From Streptomyces sp. Ru71 (GTDB taxonomy: Bacteria > Actinomycetota > Actinomycetes > Streptomycetales > Streptomycetaceae): DNA of 64,000 nucleotides. The stretch's first letter is position 1. Each line of letters starts with the position of its first letter. The notes beneath the pieces are model-generated. The model did not search any database. It saw nothing but the letters and a program-made list of their open reading frames with translations, and was not told the DNA's origin. Position numbers and translations under genes: made by a program. Location of the stretch: contig NZ_PQSS01000032.1 of assembly GCF_002920535.1 (NCBI RefSeq), positions 17,837 through 81,836 on the forward strand, in the 5' to 3' direction. This document shows, in pieces, positions 33,122 through 41,813 of the stretch.

Positions 33122-33142
33122 GCGTTGCAGTAACTGCAACGC
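33122..33142. promoter_or_regulatory. perfect 9-bp palindrome in the divergent promoter, likely IclR operator
   Basis: GCGTTGCAG (33122-33130), spacer TAA, CTGCAACGC (33134-33142). It lies 20 bases upstream of the deaminase start and about 90 bases from the kinase start, the only long inverted repeat in the divergent region. IclR regulators bind TTGCAG-like arms. Confidence 0.65.
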
Positions 33143-33162
33143 ACCTGATCAGGGAGGCTCTC

Positions 33163-34428
33163 ATGAGCAGTGACGCTCTCGCCCGACTGGCCGACGAACG
33201 GGTCGACCACCGCTTCAAGGGCCTCCCGCCGGACGCGGACGGGCTGACCGTCGGCGAGCTGGCCGCCCAGCGCCGCAACCTGTTCACCGGCGGCTTCGCC
33301 ACGCCCGTGCTCGCGCTGTCCGCCGAGCGCCTGGAGCACAATCTGCGGCTGATGGAGACCTACGCGGCCCGGCACGGTCTCGCCTTCGCGCCGCACGGCA
33401 AGACCTCCATGGCCCCGCAGCTGTTCCAGCGGCAGATCGAGCACGGCGCGTGGGGCATCACGCTGGCCGTCCCGCACCAGGTGCGCGTCGCGCGGGCCTT
33501 CGGCATCCGGCGGGTGTTCCTCGCCAACGAGCTGGTCGACCCGGCCGCCCTGCGCTGGATCGCGGCTCAGCAGGACACCGACCCGGACTTCCGCGTCGTC
33601 TGCTACGTCGACTCCGTGCGCGGCGTCGAGCTGATGGACGCGGCCCTCGCGGGATCGACGCGCCCGCTGGACGTCGTCGTCGAACTGGCCGCCGGGGACG
33701 GGGCGCGCACCGGCGTGCGGACGGAGGCCGAGTGCGCCGCCGTCGCGGACGCGGTGGCGGCCACGCGGACGCTGCGGCTCGTCGGGGTCGCCGGGTACGA
33801 GGGCGAGGTGCCGCAGGCCACGCACGAGCGGGTGACGGCGTGGCTGCGGCGGCTGGTGGCGCTGGCCGTGGACTTCGACAAGGCGGGCCGGTTCGCGGGA
33901 CTGGACGAGATCGTCGTCAGCGCGGGCGGCAGCGCCTGGTTCGACGCGGTCGCCGAGGTGTTCGCCGAGGTCTCCGGCCTGTCCGCACCGGTGCTGAAGC
34001 TGCTGCGCTCCGGGGCGTACGTCAGCCACGACGACGGCCACTACCGCCGCCTCACCCCGTTCAACCGGGTGCCCGAGGAGGGCGCGCTGGAGCCGGCGTT
34101 CCGGCTGTGGGCGCAGGTCGTCTCCCGCCCCTCCCCCGGGCAGGCGTTCCTCAACGCGGGCAAGCGGGACGCGGCCTACGACCTGGACCTGCCCGTGGCC
34201 CAGGTGGTACGCCGGGACGGTGCCGAGTGCGCGGCGGCCGGGATCGAGGTGACCGGCCTGTCCGACCAGCACGCCTGGCTGCGCACCGCCCCCGAGGCGG
34301 AGCTGGAGGTCGGGGACTGGGTGGGCCTGGGGCTGTCGCACCCGTGCACGTCGTTCGACAAGTGGCCGCTGATCCCGGTGGCCGAGGCGGACGGCACGGT
34401 CGTCGACTACATCCGTACGTTCTTCTAG
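33163..34428 (+). CDS. fold-III PLP-dependent amino acid deaminase/dehydratase (D-threonine aldolase-like)
   Basis: 421 residues from ATG 33163 (AGGGAGG upstream). N-terminal alanine-racemase-like barrel with the PLP lysine K80 in FAPHGKTSM. C-terminal beta domain with the metal ligands H393 and C395 in SHPCTSFDKWP, which bind a divalent cation next to PLP in D-serine dehydratase and D-threonine aldolase. The reaction is removal of NH3 (or aldol cleavage) from a D-amino acid or amino sugar acid, releasing an enamine that RidA would hydrolyse. The next gene, a D-aminoacylase, begins 10 bases after its stop. D-glucosaminate is the most attractive substrate, given the KDG kinase. Confidence 0.85.
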   Translation: MSSDALARLADERVDHRFKGLPPDADGLTVGELAAQRRNLFTGGFATPVLALSAERLEHNLRLMETYAARHGLAFAPHGKTSMAPQLFQRQIEHGAWGITLAVPHQVRVARAFGIRRVFLANELVDPAALRWIAAQQDTDPDFRVVCYVDSVRGVELMDAALAGSTRPLDVVVELAAGDGARTGVRTEAECAAVADAVAATRTLRLVGVAGYEGEVPQATHERVTAWLRRLVALAVDFDKAGRFAGLDEIVVSAGGSAWFDAVAEVFAEVSGLSAPVLKLLRSGAYVSHDDGHYRRLTPFNRVPEEGALEPAFRLWAQVVSRPSPGQAFLNAGKRDAAYDLDLPVAQVVRRDGAECAAAGIEVTGLSDQHAWLRTAPEAELEVGDWVGLGLSHPCTSFDKWPLIPVAEADGTVVDYIRTFF

Positions 34429-34438
34429 GGAGGCCGGC

Positions 34439-36052
34439 GTGGAAGACCTCGTCATCCGGGACGCGGACGTCGTCGACGGCTCCGGCGCCGGCTCCTACCG
34501 CGCCGACGTCGTGATCGACGACGGCCGGATCGTGTCCATCGTGAAGGAGGCGGCCGCCGCCGGCTGCCAGCGCCCGAGCGCCATGCGCGAGCTGGGCGCG
34601 GAGGGGCTGGTGCTGGCCCCCGGCTTCATCGACATGCACGCCCACAGTGATCTGCAGCTGCTGCGCGACCCGGACCACAGCGCCAAGGCCGCGCAGGGCG
34701 TGACGCTGGAGGTGCTGGGCCAGGACGGGCTGTCCTACGCGCCGGTCGACGACCGCACCCTGGAGGAGGTCCGCCGGGCCATCGCCGGCTGGAACGGGTA
34801 CGGCGACGACATCGACTTCGACTGGCGCTCGGTCGGCGAGTACCTGGACCGGCTGGACCGCGGCATCGCCGTCAACGCCGCCTATCTGATTCCCCAGGGC
34901 ACCGTGCGGGCGCTGGCCGTCGGCTGGGAGGACCGGCCGGCCACGCCCCAGGAGCTGGACCGGATGCGGCAGTTGGTCGCCGAGGGGATGGAACAGGGGG
35001 CCGTGGGGCTGTCGTCGGGGCTGACGTACACACCCGGGATGTACGCCGAGGACGCCGAACTGACCGAACTGTGCCGGGTGGTGGCGCGCTACGGCGGCTA
35101 CTACTGCCCGCACCACCGCTCCTACGGCGCGGGGGCGCTCCAGGCGTACGCGGAGATGGTGGAGCTGACCCGGCAGGCGGGCTGCGCGCTGCATCTCGCC
35201 CACGCCACCATGAACTTCGGCGTGAACAAGGGGCGGGCGCCCGAGCTGCTGGCGCTGCTGGACGACGCGCTGGCCTCGGGCGCGGACATCACGCTGGACA
35301 CCTACCCGTACACCCCCGGCTGCACCACGCTCGTGGCGCTGCTGCCGAGCTGGGCGAGCGAGGGCGGCCCGGAGGCGGTCCTCAAGCGGCTCGCGGACGA
35401 CGACACGGCCGAGCGCATCCGCCGCCATCTTGAGGTGGAGGGATCCGACGGCTGCCACGGGGTGCCGGTGGAGTGGGAGACGATCGAGATCTCCGGCGTC
35501 GGCGATCCGTCGCTCGCGGAGTACGTCGGCCACACGGTCCGCGCGGCGGCCGGGCGGCGCGGTGAGGAGCCGTGGACCGTGGCCCGCCGGCTGCTGAGTG
35601 CCGACCGGCTCGGCACGACGATCCTCCAGCACGTCGGGCACGAGGAGAACGTGCGGGCGATCATGCGGCACCGCGCGCACACCGGCGGCTCGGACGGCAT
35701 CCTGCGGGGCAGCAAGCCGCATCCGCGGGCCTACGGCACCTTCCCGCACTACCTCGGCCACTACGTCCGTGAGCTGGGCGTGCTGTCGCTGGAGGAGTGC
35801 GTCGCGCATCTCACGGGGCGCCCGGCGGCCCGGCTGCGCCTGCCGGACCGGGGTCTGGTCCGGGAGGGCCACCGGGCCGACCTGGTCCTCTTCGACCCGG
35901 CGACGGTGGCGGCCGGTTCGACGTACGCCGAGCCGCGCCGGCTGCCGACGGGCATCCCGTACGTGCTGGTCGACGGCCGGTTCGTGATCGAGGACGGGCG
36001 GCGCACGGACGTGCTCGCGGGGCGGGCGGTACGCAGGCCGCCCGCCCCGTGA
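34439..36052 (+). CDS. N-acyl-D-amino-acid deacylase (D-aminoacylase family)
   Basis: 537 residues from GTG 34439 (GGGAGG upstream). Amidohydrolase superfamily: small beta domain at each end and a TIM barrel with the metal ligands H67 and H69 in GFIDMHAHSDL and later His/Asp ligands (HHRSYGAGALQAYAE, HLAHATMNFGVNKG, ...). Members remove the acyl group from N-acyl-D-amino acids, and a marine homologue family deacetylates N-acetyl-glucosaminate. Its position directly after the deaminase, in one operon, suggests it frees D-glucosaminate or another D-amino acid for that enzyme. Confidence 0.9.
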   Translation: MEDLVIRDADVVDGSGAGSYRADVVIDDGRIVSIVKEAAAAGCQRPSAMRELGAEGLVLAPGFIDMHAHSDLQLLRDPDHSAKAAQGVTLEVLGQDGLSYAPVDDRTLEEVRRAIAGWNGYGDDIDFDWRSVGEYLDRLDRGIAVNAAYLIPQGTVRALAVGWEDRPATPQELDRMRQLVAEGMEQGAVGLSSGLTYTPGMYAEDAELTELCRVVARYGGYYCPHHRSYGAGALQAYAEMVELTRQAGCALHLAHATMNFGVNKGRAPELLALLDDALASGADITLDTYPYTPGCTTLVALLPSWASEGGPEAVLKRLADDDTAERIRRHLEVEGSDGCHGVPVEWETIEISGVGDPSLAEYVGHTVRAAAGRRGEEPWTVARRLLSADRLGTTILQHVGHEENVRAIMRHRAHTGGSDGILRGSKPHPRAYGTFPHYLGHYVRELGVLSLEECVAHLTGRPAARLRLPDRGLVREGHRADLVLFDPATVAAGSTYAEPRRLPTGIPYVLVDGRFVIEDGRRTDVLAGRAVRRPPAP

Positions 36053-36055
36053 GGG

Positions 36056-36898
36056 CTACGGCTTGGGCAGCACGCAGCCGCTGCGGCCGAGGTCCAGCTT
36101 GTTGTCCAGGCCGAAGCAGGCGGGGATCTGGTAGGTCTCCTCGGCGTAGTTGATGCCCTGGCGGACGGTGACGTTGCCGTTCTGGTCGACCTCGCACGGG
36201 TTGTTCTCCGTGCAGCGCTGGCCGTCCTCGTTGCCGGTGTTGTTGACGGCCACCACCTTGCCGGTGGCGGTGTCGATCACGGGCGAGCCGGAGGTGCCGC
36301 CGATGGTGTTGCAAGTGGAGGTGTAGCGGACAGAGTCCTTCCAGGTCCAGTCGCCCTCCTTCAGCCGGTACACGAAGCCGTCGATGTTGCAGGAGTAGAT
36401 CCGCTTCCAGTAACCGGAGACGACCTTGATGGCGGTGCCGGCGACGGGGTGGGTGTCCTGCAGGCTGAGCGCGTTGATCCCGTACGTGCTCCTGATCTGC
36501 GCGTAGGTGCGGGTGAGCTGGTAGATCGTGACGTCCGTGTCGGTCATCGTGGAGTAGGCGACCTTGCTGGCCCGCAGGGTGCCGACGCCCCGGCCGGAGG
36601 AGTTCAGCAGGGTGAAGGAGCGGGACGAGGGCTGGTCGACGATGACCTCGCCGGGCGCCGGGAAGCCGGTCTCCAGGCAGTGGCCGTTGGTGAGCACGAG
36701 TGCGGGGTCGTCGTCCTGGGAGGCCGGGAAGCGGACGACGGAGCCGGAACAGTTGCTGAGCGCGACCGTTCCGGCGAAGTCGACGGCCTTGAGCGTGGGC
36801 GGGGCGCTCGTGCTCCGCTCGGGCATCGCGACCGCCGGTGCCGCGCCGGCCCCGGCGATGGCCAGGGCGAACAGGGCGGCGACGAGAGGCTTTCTCAT
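36056..36898 (-). CDS. secreted trypsin-like serine peptidase
   Basis: 280 residues from ATG 36898. Signal peptide (MRKPLVAALFALAIAGAGAA, then PAVAMPE). Chymotrypsin fold with the catalytic triad H73 (TNGHCLE), D122 (TDTDVTIY) and S203 (GGTSGSPV). Several Cys pairs stabilise it (SNCSG, CNIDG, TCNTIG, ENNPCEVD). It resembles the small trypsin-like proteases of actinobacteria, probably digesting extracellular protein. It ends four bases after the deacylase stop, antiparallel, so the two genes are convergent. Confidence 0.92.
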   Translation of the reverse strand: MRKPLVAALFALAIAGAGAAPAVAMPERSTSAPPTLKAVDFAGTVALSNCSGSVVRFPASQDDDPALVLTNGHCLETGFPAPGEVIVDQPSSRSFTLLNSSGRGVGTLRASKVAYSTMTDTDVTIYQLTRTYAQIRSTYGINALSLQDTHPVAGTAIKVVSGYWKRIYSCNIDGFVYRLKEGDWTWKDSVRYTSTCNTIGGTSGSPVIDTATGKVVAVNNTGNEDGQRCTENNPCEVDQNGNVTVRQGINYAEETYQIPACFGLDNKLDLGRSGCVLPKP

Positions 36899-37166
36899 GT
36901 GGGGGTCCCCTCTTGCGACGGGGCGACCGGAGTTCTTCCGGCCGCCCGCTGTTTTGTCATGCGCATTGTGATTGGCGGGGCATGAGGGGAACAAGGTGGG
37001 GGTTTGAGCCATAGGGGTTTCCCTCCGTGGCTTCGGCGGGGGTTTGAAGGGGGCGGCCACGGAGGGGGGTGGGTGCGAGTGTCGCGCCGGGTGCGGGTGT
37101 GTGGGGGCCGGTCGCGCAGTTCCCCGCGCCCCTGGGTGGGTGCAGTGAACCTCGGCCGGACAGGGG
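36899..37166. other. intergenic region with a dispersed repeat
   Basis: Upstream of the protease and downstream of the membrane protein; both read leftward. It contains the dispersed 23-bp repeat at 37111-37133, preceded by a GGTGCGGGTGTGTGG run, and must hold the protease promoter. Confidence 0.5.
37111..37133. repeat. dispersed 23-bp repeat, copy 1
   Basis: GTCGCGCAGTTCCCCGCG then CCCCT. An identical copy is at 39893-39915. Both follow a GCGGGTGCGGGTG-like run. This is a common type of streptomycete intergenic repeat, often near gene ends. Confidence 0.75.
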
Positions 37167-37895
37167 CTACTTCGGGTGTTTGGGGCCGCCGGGGCCGTGG
37201 CCCGGTCTGCTGGTGGGGGTGGCGGAGGGCTCGGTGGTGGGGGTCGGGGTCGTCGACTCCGGGGGCGTCGGGGTCCGGGCCGGGGTTGTCGTGCCGGGGT
37301 CGGTCGGCTTCGTCTGTGACGTCGTCGCGGTCGGCTCGGCGGTCGCAGGGGTGCTGGTGGTGGGCGACGACGGGGGCTGGGGGACCGTGTCCGTCGTTTC
37401 CGGCGGTGCCGGCGACGTCGCCTCGTCCTCGTCGTCCGGGGAGCTGTCCGCCGCGGACGGCGCGGGGCTCGGGTCCTGGTGGCCCTCCGTGCCCTCGGAG
37501 GGGGAGCCGGAGAAGGAGAACGCCGCGAGCAGCGCCGCGACGGACACGGCGGCCACGGCCCCGCCCGCCACGGCCACCCGGCGCCGGCCGCCCCGCCTGC
37601 GCTGCGCACGCCGGGCGGCGGCGCGGGTGCCGGCGCCGCCGGACCGGGTGCCGGACTCCGGTCCGTCACCGGCCGGAGCCGTCCACCCGCCGGGCACGCC
37701 GTCGGGCCCGGGGCCCTCCTCCCGGATCGGCGGCAGCTGAGCCGTCTCGTCGTAGGCGTTCTGCCAGCCGTGGGCGGCGGCCGGGTCCGCGTACTGCTCA
37801 TAGGAGGGAGCGGGTGCGGCGCTCGGGTGATACACGTTCGGCGGCCCCTGCGGCGCGTCGTGCGCCCCGCTCCCGTACTGACCCTGGCTCGACAT
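37167..37895 (-). CDS. single-TM membrane protein with a Pro/Thr-rich outer region
   Basis: 242 residues from ATG 37895. A cytoplasmic, Pro/Gln/Tyr-rich N-terminus (about 1-95) ends in a dense basic patch (RRAQRRRGGRRR), then one TM helix (VAVAGGAVAAVSVAALLAAF) and a C-terminal 100-residue Ser/Pro/Thr-rich exterior tail (PTDPGTTTPARTPTPPESTT) that looks glycosylated and wall-spanning. No catalytic motif. Function unknown. Confidence 0.7.
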   Translation of the reverse strand: MSSQGQYGSGAHDAPQGPPNVYHPSAAPAPSYEQYADPAAAHGWQNAYDETAQLPPIREEGPGPDGVPGGWTAPAGDGPESGTRSGGAGTRAAARRAQRRRGGRRRVAVAGGAVAAVSVAALLAAFSFSGSPSEGTEGHQDPSPAPSAADSSPDDEDEATSPAPPETTDTVPQPPSSPTTSTPATAEPTATTSQTKPTDPGTTTPARTPTPPESTTPTPTTEPSATPTSRPGHGPGGPKHPK

Positions 37896-38021
37896 GAGCG
37901 CGAATTCTAGGGACGCAAGAGGCTCCTGGGACAGCCGACGGCGATAAGCGGTCAAATCGCCGCGTCTCACGTGGCGGAAAACACCACCCATGGCGCGTTA
38001 TGCGGCCGTAAGCTCCTTGAC

Positions 38022-39233
38022 ATGCAGGTGATCCAGTCGACCAAGCTCGCCAACGTCTGTTACGAGATCCGGGGCCCGGTTCTCGAAGAGGCCATGCGGC
38101 TTGAGGCGGCGGGTCACCGCATCCTCAAGCTGAACACCGGCAACCCGGCCGCCTTCGGCTTCGAGTGCCCGCCGGAGATCCTGGAGGACATCCTCCGCAA
38201 CGTCTCCACGGCCCACGGGTACGGGGACGCCAAGGGCCTGCTGGCCGCGCGCCGCGCCGTCGTCATGCACAACCAGACCCTCGGCATCGAGACCGACGTC
38301 GAGCACGTCTTCATCGGCAACGGCGTCTCCGAGCTGATCGTGATGGCGATGCAGGGGCTGCTGGACGACGGCGACGAGGTGCTCGTGCCGGCGCCGGACT
38401 ACCCGCTGTGGACGGCCGCCGTGTCCCTGTCCGGCGGCACCGCCGTGCACTACCGGTGCGACGAGCAGTCCGACTGGATGCCCGACCTCGCCGACGTCGA
38501 GCGCAAGGTCACCGACCGCACCAAGGCGATCGTCATCATCAACCCCAACAACCCGACGGGCGCCGTCTACGACGAGGCCGTCCTCAAGGGGCTCACCGAC
38601 ATCGCCCGCCGGCACAACCTGCTGGTCTGCTCCGACGAGATCTACGACAAGATCCTCTACGACGGCGCCACGCACACTCCGACCGCCGCCATCGCCCCCG
38701 ACCTGCTCACGCTCACCTTCAACGGCATGTCCAAGGCGTACCGGGTGGCCGGCTACCGGGTCGGATGGATGTCGATCTCCGGGCCGCGCGCCCACGCCGA
38801 CTCCTACATCGAGGGCCTGACGATCCTGGCGAACATGCGGCTGTGCGCCAACATGCCAGGCCAGCACGGTGTCGTCGCCGCGCTCAGCGGACGGCAGACG
38901 ATCAACGACCTCGTACTGCCGGGCGGACGGCTGAAGGAGCAGCTGGACACCGCCTACGAGCTGCTGACGCAGATCCCGGGTGTGACGTGCGTACGGCCGA
39001 AGGGGGCGCTGTATCTGTTCCCGCGGCTCGATCCGAAGGTGTTCAAGATCAAGGACGACCGGCGGATGGTCCTGGACCTGCTGCGCCGCGAGAAGATCAT
39101 GGTGGTGCAGGGCACCGGCTTCAACTGGCCCGAGCCCGACCACTTCCGGGTCGTGACCCTGCCGTCGGTGACGGATCTGCGGGACGCGGTCGGCCGCATC
39201 GGGCGCTTCCTGGACGGCTACGGCCAGCCCTGA
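38022..39233 (+). CDS. PLP-dependent aminotransferase (AlaA-like, class I)
   Basis: 403 residues. Fold-I PLP enzyme with the lysine K238 in NGMSKAYRVAGYRVGW, the conserved NPNNPTG (174-180) and the Asp that pairs with the pyridine nitrogen in CSDEIYD. Family and length fit glutamate-pyruvate (alanine) aminotransferases of the AlaA/YfbQ group, and the substrate range may be broader. ATG 38022 has no ribosome site; TAAGCT seven bases before it could be a -10 for a leaderless transcript. It begins about 125 bases from the divergent membrane-protein gene. Confidence 0.9.
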   Translation: MQVIQSTKLANVCYEIRGPVLEEAMRLEAAGHRILKLNTGNPAAFGFECPPEILEDILRNVSTAHGYGDAKGLLAARRAVVMHNQTLGIETDVEHVFIGNGVSELIVMAMQGLLDDGDEVLVPAPDYPLWTAAVSLSGGTAVHYRCDEQSDWMPDLADVERKVTDRTKAIVIINPNNPTGAVYDEAVLKGLTDIARRHNLLVCSDEIYDKILYDGATHTPTAAIAPDLLTLTFNGMSKAYRVAGYRVGWMSISGPRAHADSYIEGLTILANMRLCANMPGQHGVVAALSGRQTINDLVLPGGRLKEQLDTAYELLTQIPGVTCVRPKGALYLFPRLDPKVFKIKDDRRMVLDLLRREKIMVVQGTGFNWPEPDHFRVVTLPSVTDLRDAVGRIGRFLDGYGQP

Positions 39234-39333
39234 CGCTCACGCTCGGTGTGCACCGGGTCCGTCTTTGTGAGCAACTCAACTTTAGACAGAATCTAAGCTA
39301 GGATGGCTTCCTGAAGCACTCAGGAGGCCATCC

Positions 39334-39750
39334 ATGTACGAGCCGATCCGCACCAAGTCGGTCCACAGCACGATGGCCGGCACACCCTCGGAATTCCCCC
39401 ACCGCTCGCGTGAGGAGGAGCTGGACATCCAGCTCGCGGGCCATCTCGCCGCGCTGCTCGCGGTCACCGACGAGTTGCGCGCCCTGGCACCGTCGACCGG
39501 CCTGGACGCCGCCGGCGAACGGCTCGCCCAGCAGGTGGCGCGACTGCGGGGAGGGCGTCCGCCGGTGCGGGCGACCGGCTCCGCCGCTTCGGCCGATGTG
39601 ACCTCCCTGCACCAGAAGGCGCATGCCCTCGCCGGGCGCGCGCTGGTCGTGGCGGCGTCGCGGGCCGACACGACGGTGGCGATCCTGGCCGCCGAGCAGA
39701 TGGACGTGCACGCGGCTGCGCTGGAGCCGCGGGAGCTGGCGTCCCGCTAG
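39334..39750 (+). CDS. conserved hypothetical, helical
   Basis: 138 residues from ATG 39334 (CAGGAGGCC upstream). All-alpha pattern (EEELDIQLAGHLAALLAVTD, ALAGRALVVAASRADTTVAI). No motif I recognise. Its upstream region has a possible promoter, TTTAGACA at about 39281 and TAAGCTAGGAT before the ribosome site. Conserved in streptomycetes as far as I can judge from its ordered composition, but function unknown. Confidence 0.75.
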   Translation: MYEPIRTKSVHSTMAGTPSEFPHRSREEELDIQLAGHLAALLAVTDELRALAPSTGLDAAGERLAQQVARLRGGRPPVRATGSAASADVTSLHQKAHALAGRALVVAASRADTTVAILAAEQMDVHAAALEPRELASR

Positions 39751-39892
39751 CCCCTTCGGGGGTCTCTGATCGGCCCCGGTCCGCGTGCCTTGGGAGCGCG
39801 CGGGCCGGGAGCCACTTCACTGCGTTGGCTTGCCTTGGGGGCCTCGCCGTGGGGGGTTCTGTTTTCTTGCGGGTGCGGGTGCGTTGTGGCTT

Positions 39893-39915
39893 GTCGCGCA
39901 GTTCCCCGCGCCCCT
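39893..39915. repeat. dispersed 23-bp repeat, copy 2
   Basis: Identical in sequence to 37111-37133, here 14 bases beyond the stop of the beta-propeller gene (39929), again preceded by GCGGGTGCGGGTGCGT. May act as a terminator. Confidence 0.75.
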
Positions 39916-39928
39916 AGGGGGTCAGATG

Positions 39929-41659
39929 TCAGCGGGTTACGAAGATCGTTGCCGTTGCCGTTGACTGTTGGTGCAGGGCGTCTCCCGGCCAGGTGACCGT
40001 GTATGTGACGTCGCGGCGGGTGCGCGGGAGGTCGTCGATCGTGAACGTGCCGTCCGCGGCCACCGTCACCGAGCTGAGGACGCCGGTGCCGAGGCGGTCG
40101 GTGCGTTCCACCTTGAGCACGGCCCGTTCCGGCAGGGCCTTGCCCTGCGCGGTGAACGTACCGGTGATGTGCACACCGCTCGCCTGGCTCGCCTCGGTGG
40201 GGGCGGTCAGCGCGATCGACGTGGGGGCCTTGCCGACGGAGACCGTGGTGGTGAGGCCGTCGGCGGGGCGGTGGGTGAGGTCGCCGAGGTAGGAGACCGT
40301 GTAGGTGGCCTCGCCGACGAGGTCGGGTTCGTCGAGGACGGTGAAGGTGCCGTCGTCCTTGACGGTGGCGGTGCCCAGGTCGTGGGTGCCGCTCGCGTCG
40401 GTGCGGGTCGCCTTCACCTTCAGCGGCTCGCCGGGCGCCGGGCCGTCCCACTCCAGCTTTCCGCGCACGGCGAGCGGCTCGCCGGCGACCGCCTGGGTGG
40501 GGCTGTGGGTGAGGCCGCCGGTGAAGCGGACGTCGTACTGGACGGCGGGCGGCTGGATGATGTGCAGCCAGTACTGGCCGCCGGTCGCGCTGCTGGTGAC
40601 CGCGAACAGCCGGGAGCCGTCGGCCGACCACTCCAGGCCGCGCGGTACGACCCGGTCGCCGTCCTGGCTGCCCTCGAAGGCGAACTCCAGCGGCGCGGTC
40701 GAGTCGTCCGGGTCGGCCGGCTGGACCAGCAGGTCGGGGGTGGCGCCGGTGGCCGCCGCGCCCCGGGCGACGTAGGCGCCGTCGCCGCTGAAGGCGACCG
40801 CGCTGGCGGTGGCGCCGTCGGGCAGCGCCCGGTAGCCGGTGGCCGCGTCCGACAGGTCGCCGCTGTTCAGCAGCCGGGTGCCGGCGGTGGCGTCGGCCAG
40901 GGCGATCTTCGCCCCGTCCGGGGAGACGGCGATGTCCTTGAGGTTCAGCGCGCCGTTGCCGGCGGCGTCGGCGAACCGGCGGGTGGCGCCGCGCACCGGG
41001 GTGGCGCCGCTGCCGTCGAAGACGCTGACGAACGGATCGGGCGCCGCGCTGTTGAGCGACTGACCCATCACGAAGGTGTCGTTCGGCCCGCCCTCCAGCA
41101 GCAGCTTGCCGGTGTCGTTCCAGCCGGTGCGCTGCCAGGCGCCGTCGGTGAGGGTGTCCAGGTGGGACGTCACGGTGTCGCACTGCGCGGGGTAGTCCGT
41201 GTAGGGCGAGGTGAAGTACGGCTTGCCGCCCGCGACGACGACCTCGCGCCCGCACTGGTCGGCGGCCGCGGTCGTGACGGTCTTGAGGGTGAGCGTGGCG
41301 GTGTCGTAGGCGAAGATCCGGTAGCGCTCGCCGACGTACAGGGTGCTCGCGTCGGCGCTGAGCGCCAGACCGGAGACGTGGTAGGACAGCGCGATGGTGG
41401 AGACGCGCTCGCCCTGGAAGGTGTAGACGGCGATCTGCCCGGTGTTGTAGCTGGAGCCGACGTTGGCGTCGGCGAGGAAGACGCGCTGGTGGACGTTGTC
41501 GACGGCCAGCGCCGAGTACGAGGTGAACGGCAGCTTGGCCACGCTGTCGGACGCGGCCGCGTGCGCGGCGGGCGCCACGGCGACGGTGAGGCCGCCGGCG
41601 GCGAGTACGGCGGCCAGGGCCGTGGCCGCGAGCCGTCCGGTGCGATGTGCTCTCTTCAA
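39929..41659 (-). CDS. secreted beta-propeller protein with two C-terminal Ig-like repeats
   Basis: 576 residues. Signal peptide (MKRAHRTGRLAATALAAVLA, then GGLTVAVAPAAHAAAS). Residues about 45-370 form a WD/YVTN-like beta-propeller with repeats such as SALAVDNVHQRVFLADANVG, YHVSGLALSADASTLYVGE and RGLEWSADGSRLFAVTSSA. Two Ig-like modules of about 90 residues follow (YDVRFTGGLTHSPTQAVAGE and APTSIALTAPTEASQASGV), each ending in TVTWPGD/TVSYLGD. Probably a cell-surface or secreted adhesion or scaffold protein; no catalytic residues evident. Confidence 0.85.
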   Translation of the reverse strand: MKRAHRTGRLAATALAAVLAAGGLTVAVAPAAHAAASDSVAKLPFTSYSALAVDNVHQRVFLADANVGSSYNTGQIAVYTFQGERVSTIALSYHVSGLALSADASTLYVGERYRIFAYDTATLTLKTVTTAAADQCGREVVVAGGKPYFTSPYTDYPAQCDTVTSHLDTLTDGAWQRTGWNDTGKLLLEGGPNDTFVMGQSLNSAAPDPFVSVFDGSGATPVRGATRRFADAAGNGALNLKDIAVSPDGAKIALADATAGTRLLNSGDLSDAATGYRALPDGATASAVAFSGDGAYVARGAAATGATPDLLVQPADPDDSTAPLEFAFEGSQDGDRVVPRGLEWSADGSRLFAVTSSATGGQYWLHIIQPPAVQYDVRFTGGLTHSPTQAVAGEPLAVRGKLEWDGPAPGEPLKVKATRTDASGTHDLGTATVKDDGTFTVLDEPDLVGEATYTVSYLGDLTHRPADGLTTTVSVGKAPTSIALTAPTEASQASGVHITGTFTAQGKALPERAVLKVERTDRLGTGVLSSVTVAADGTFTIDDLPRTRRDVTYTVTWPGDALHQQSTATATIFVTR

Positions 41660-41813
41660 CTGTGCCCCCCACAGAGTGAATTGAGCGCCTCACCGAGCCG
41701 GGTGAGGCGCCTGCGGGTCCATGAAACGCGGTGAAGATCGTGTGGGCAAGCGAGTTCGGGAAAGAGGCGGGCCCCGCACACCGAGGTGCGGGGCCCGCCT
41801 GCGAGGGGATGGG

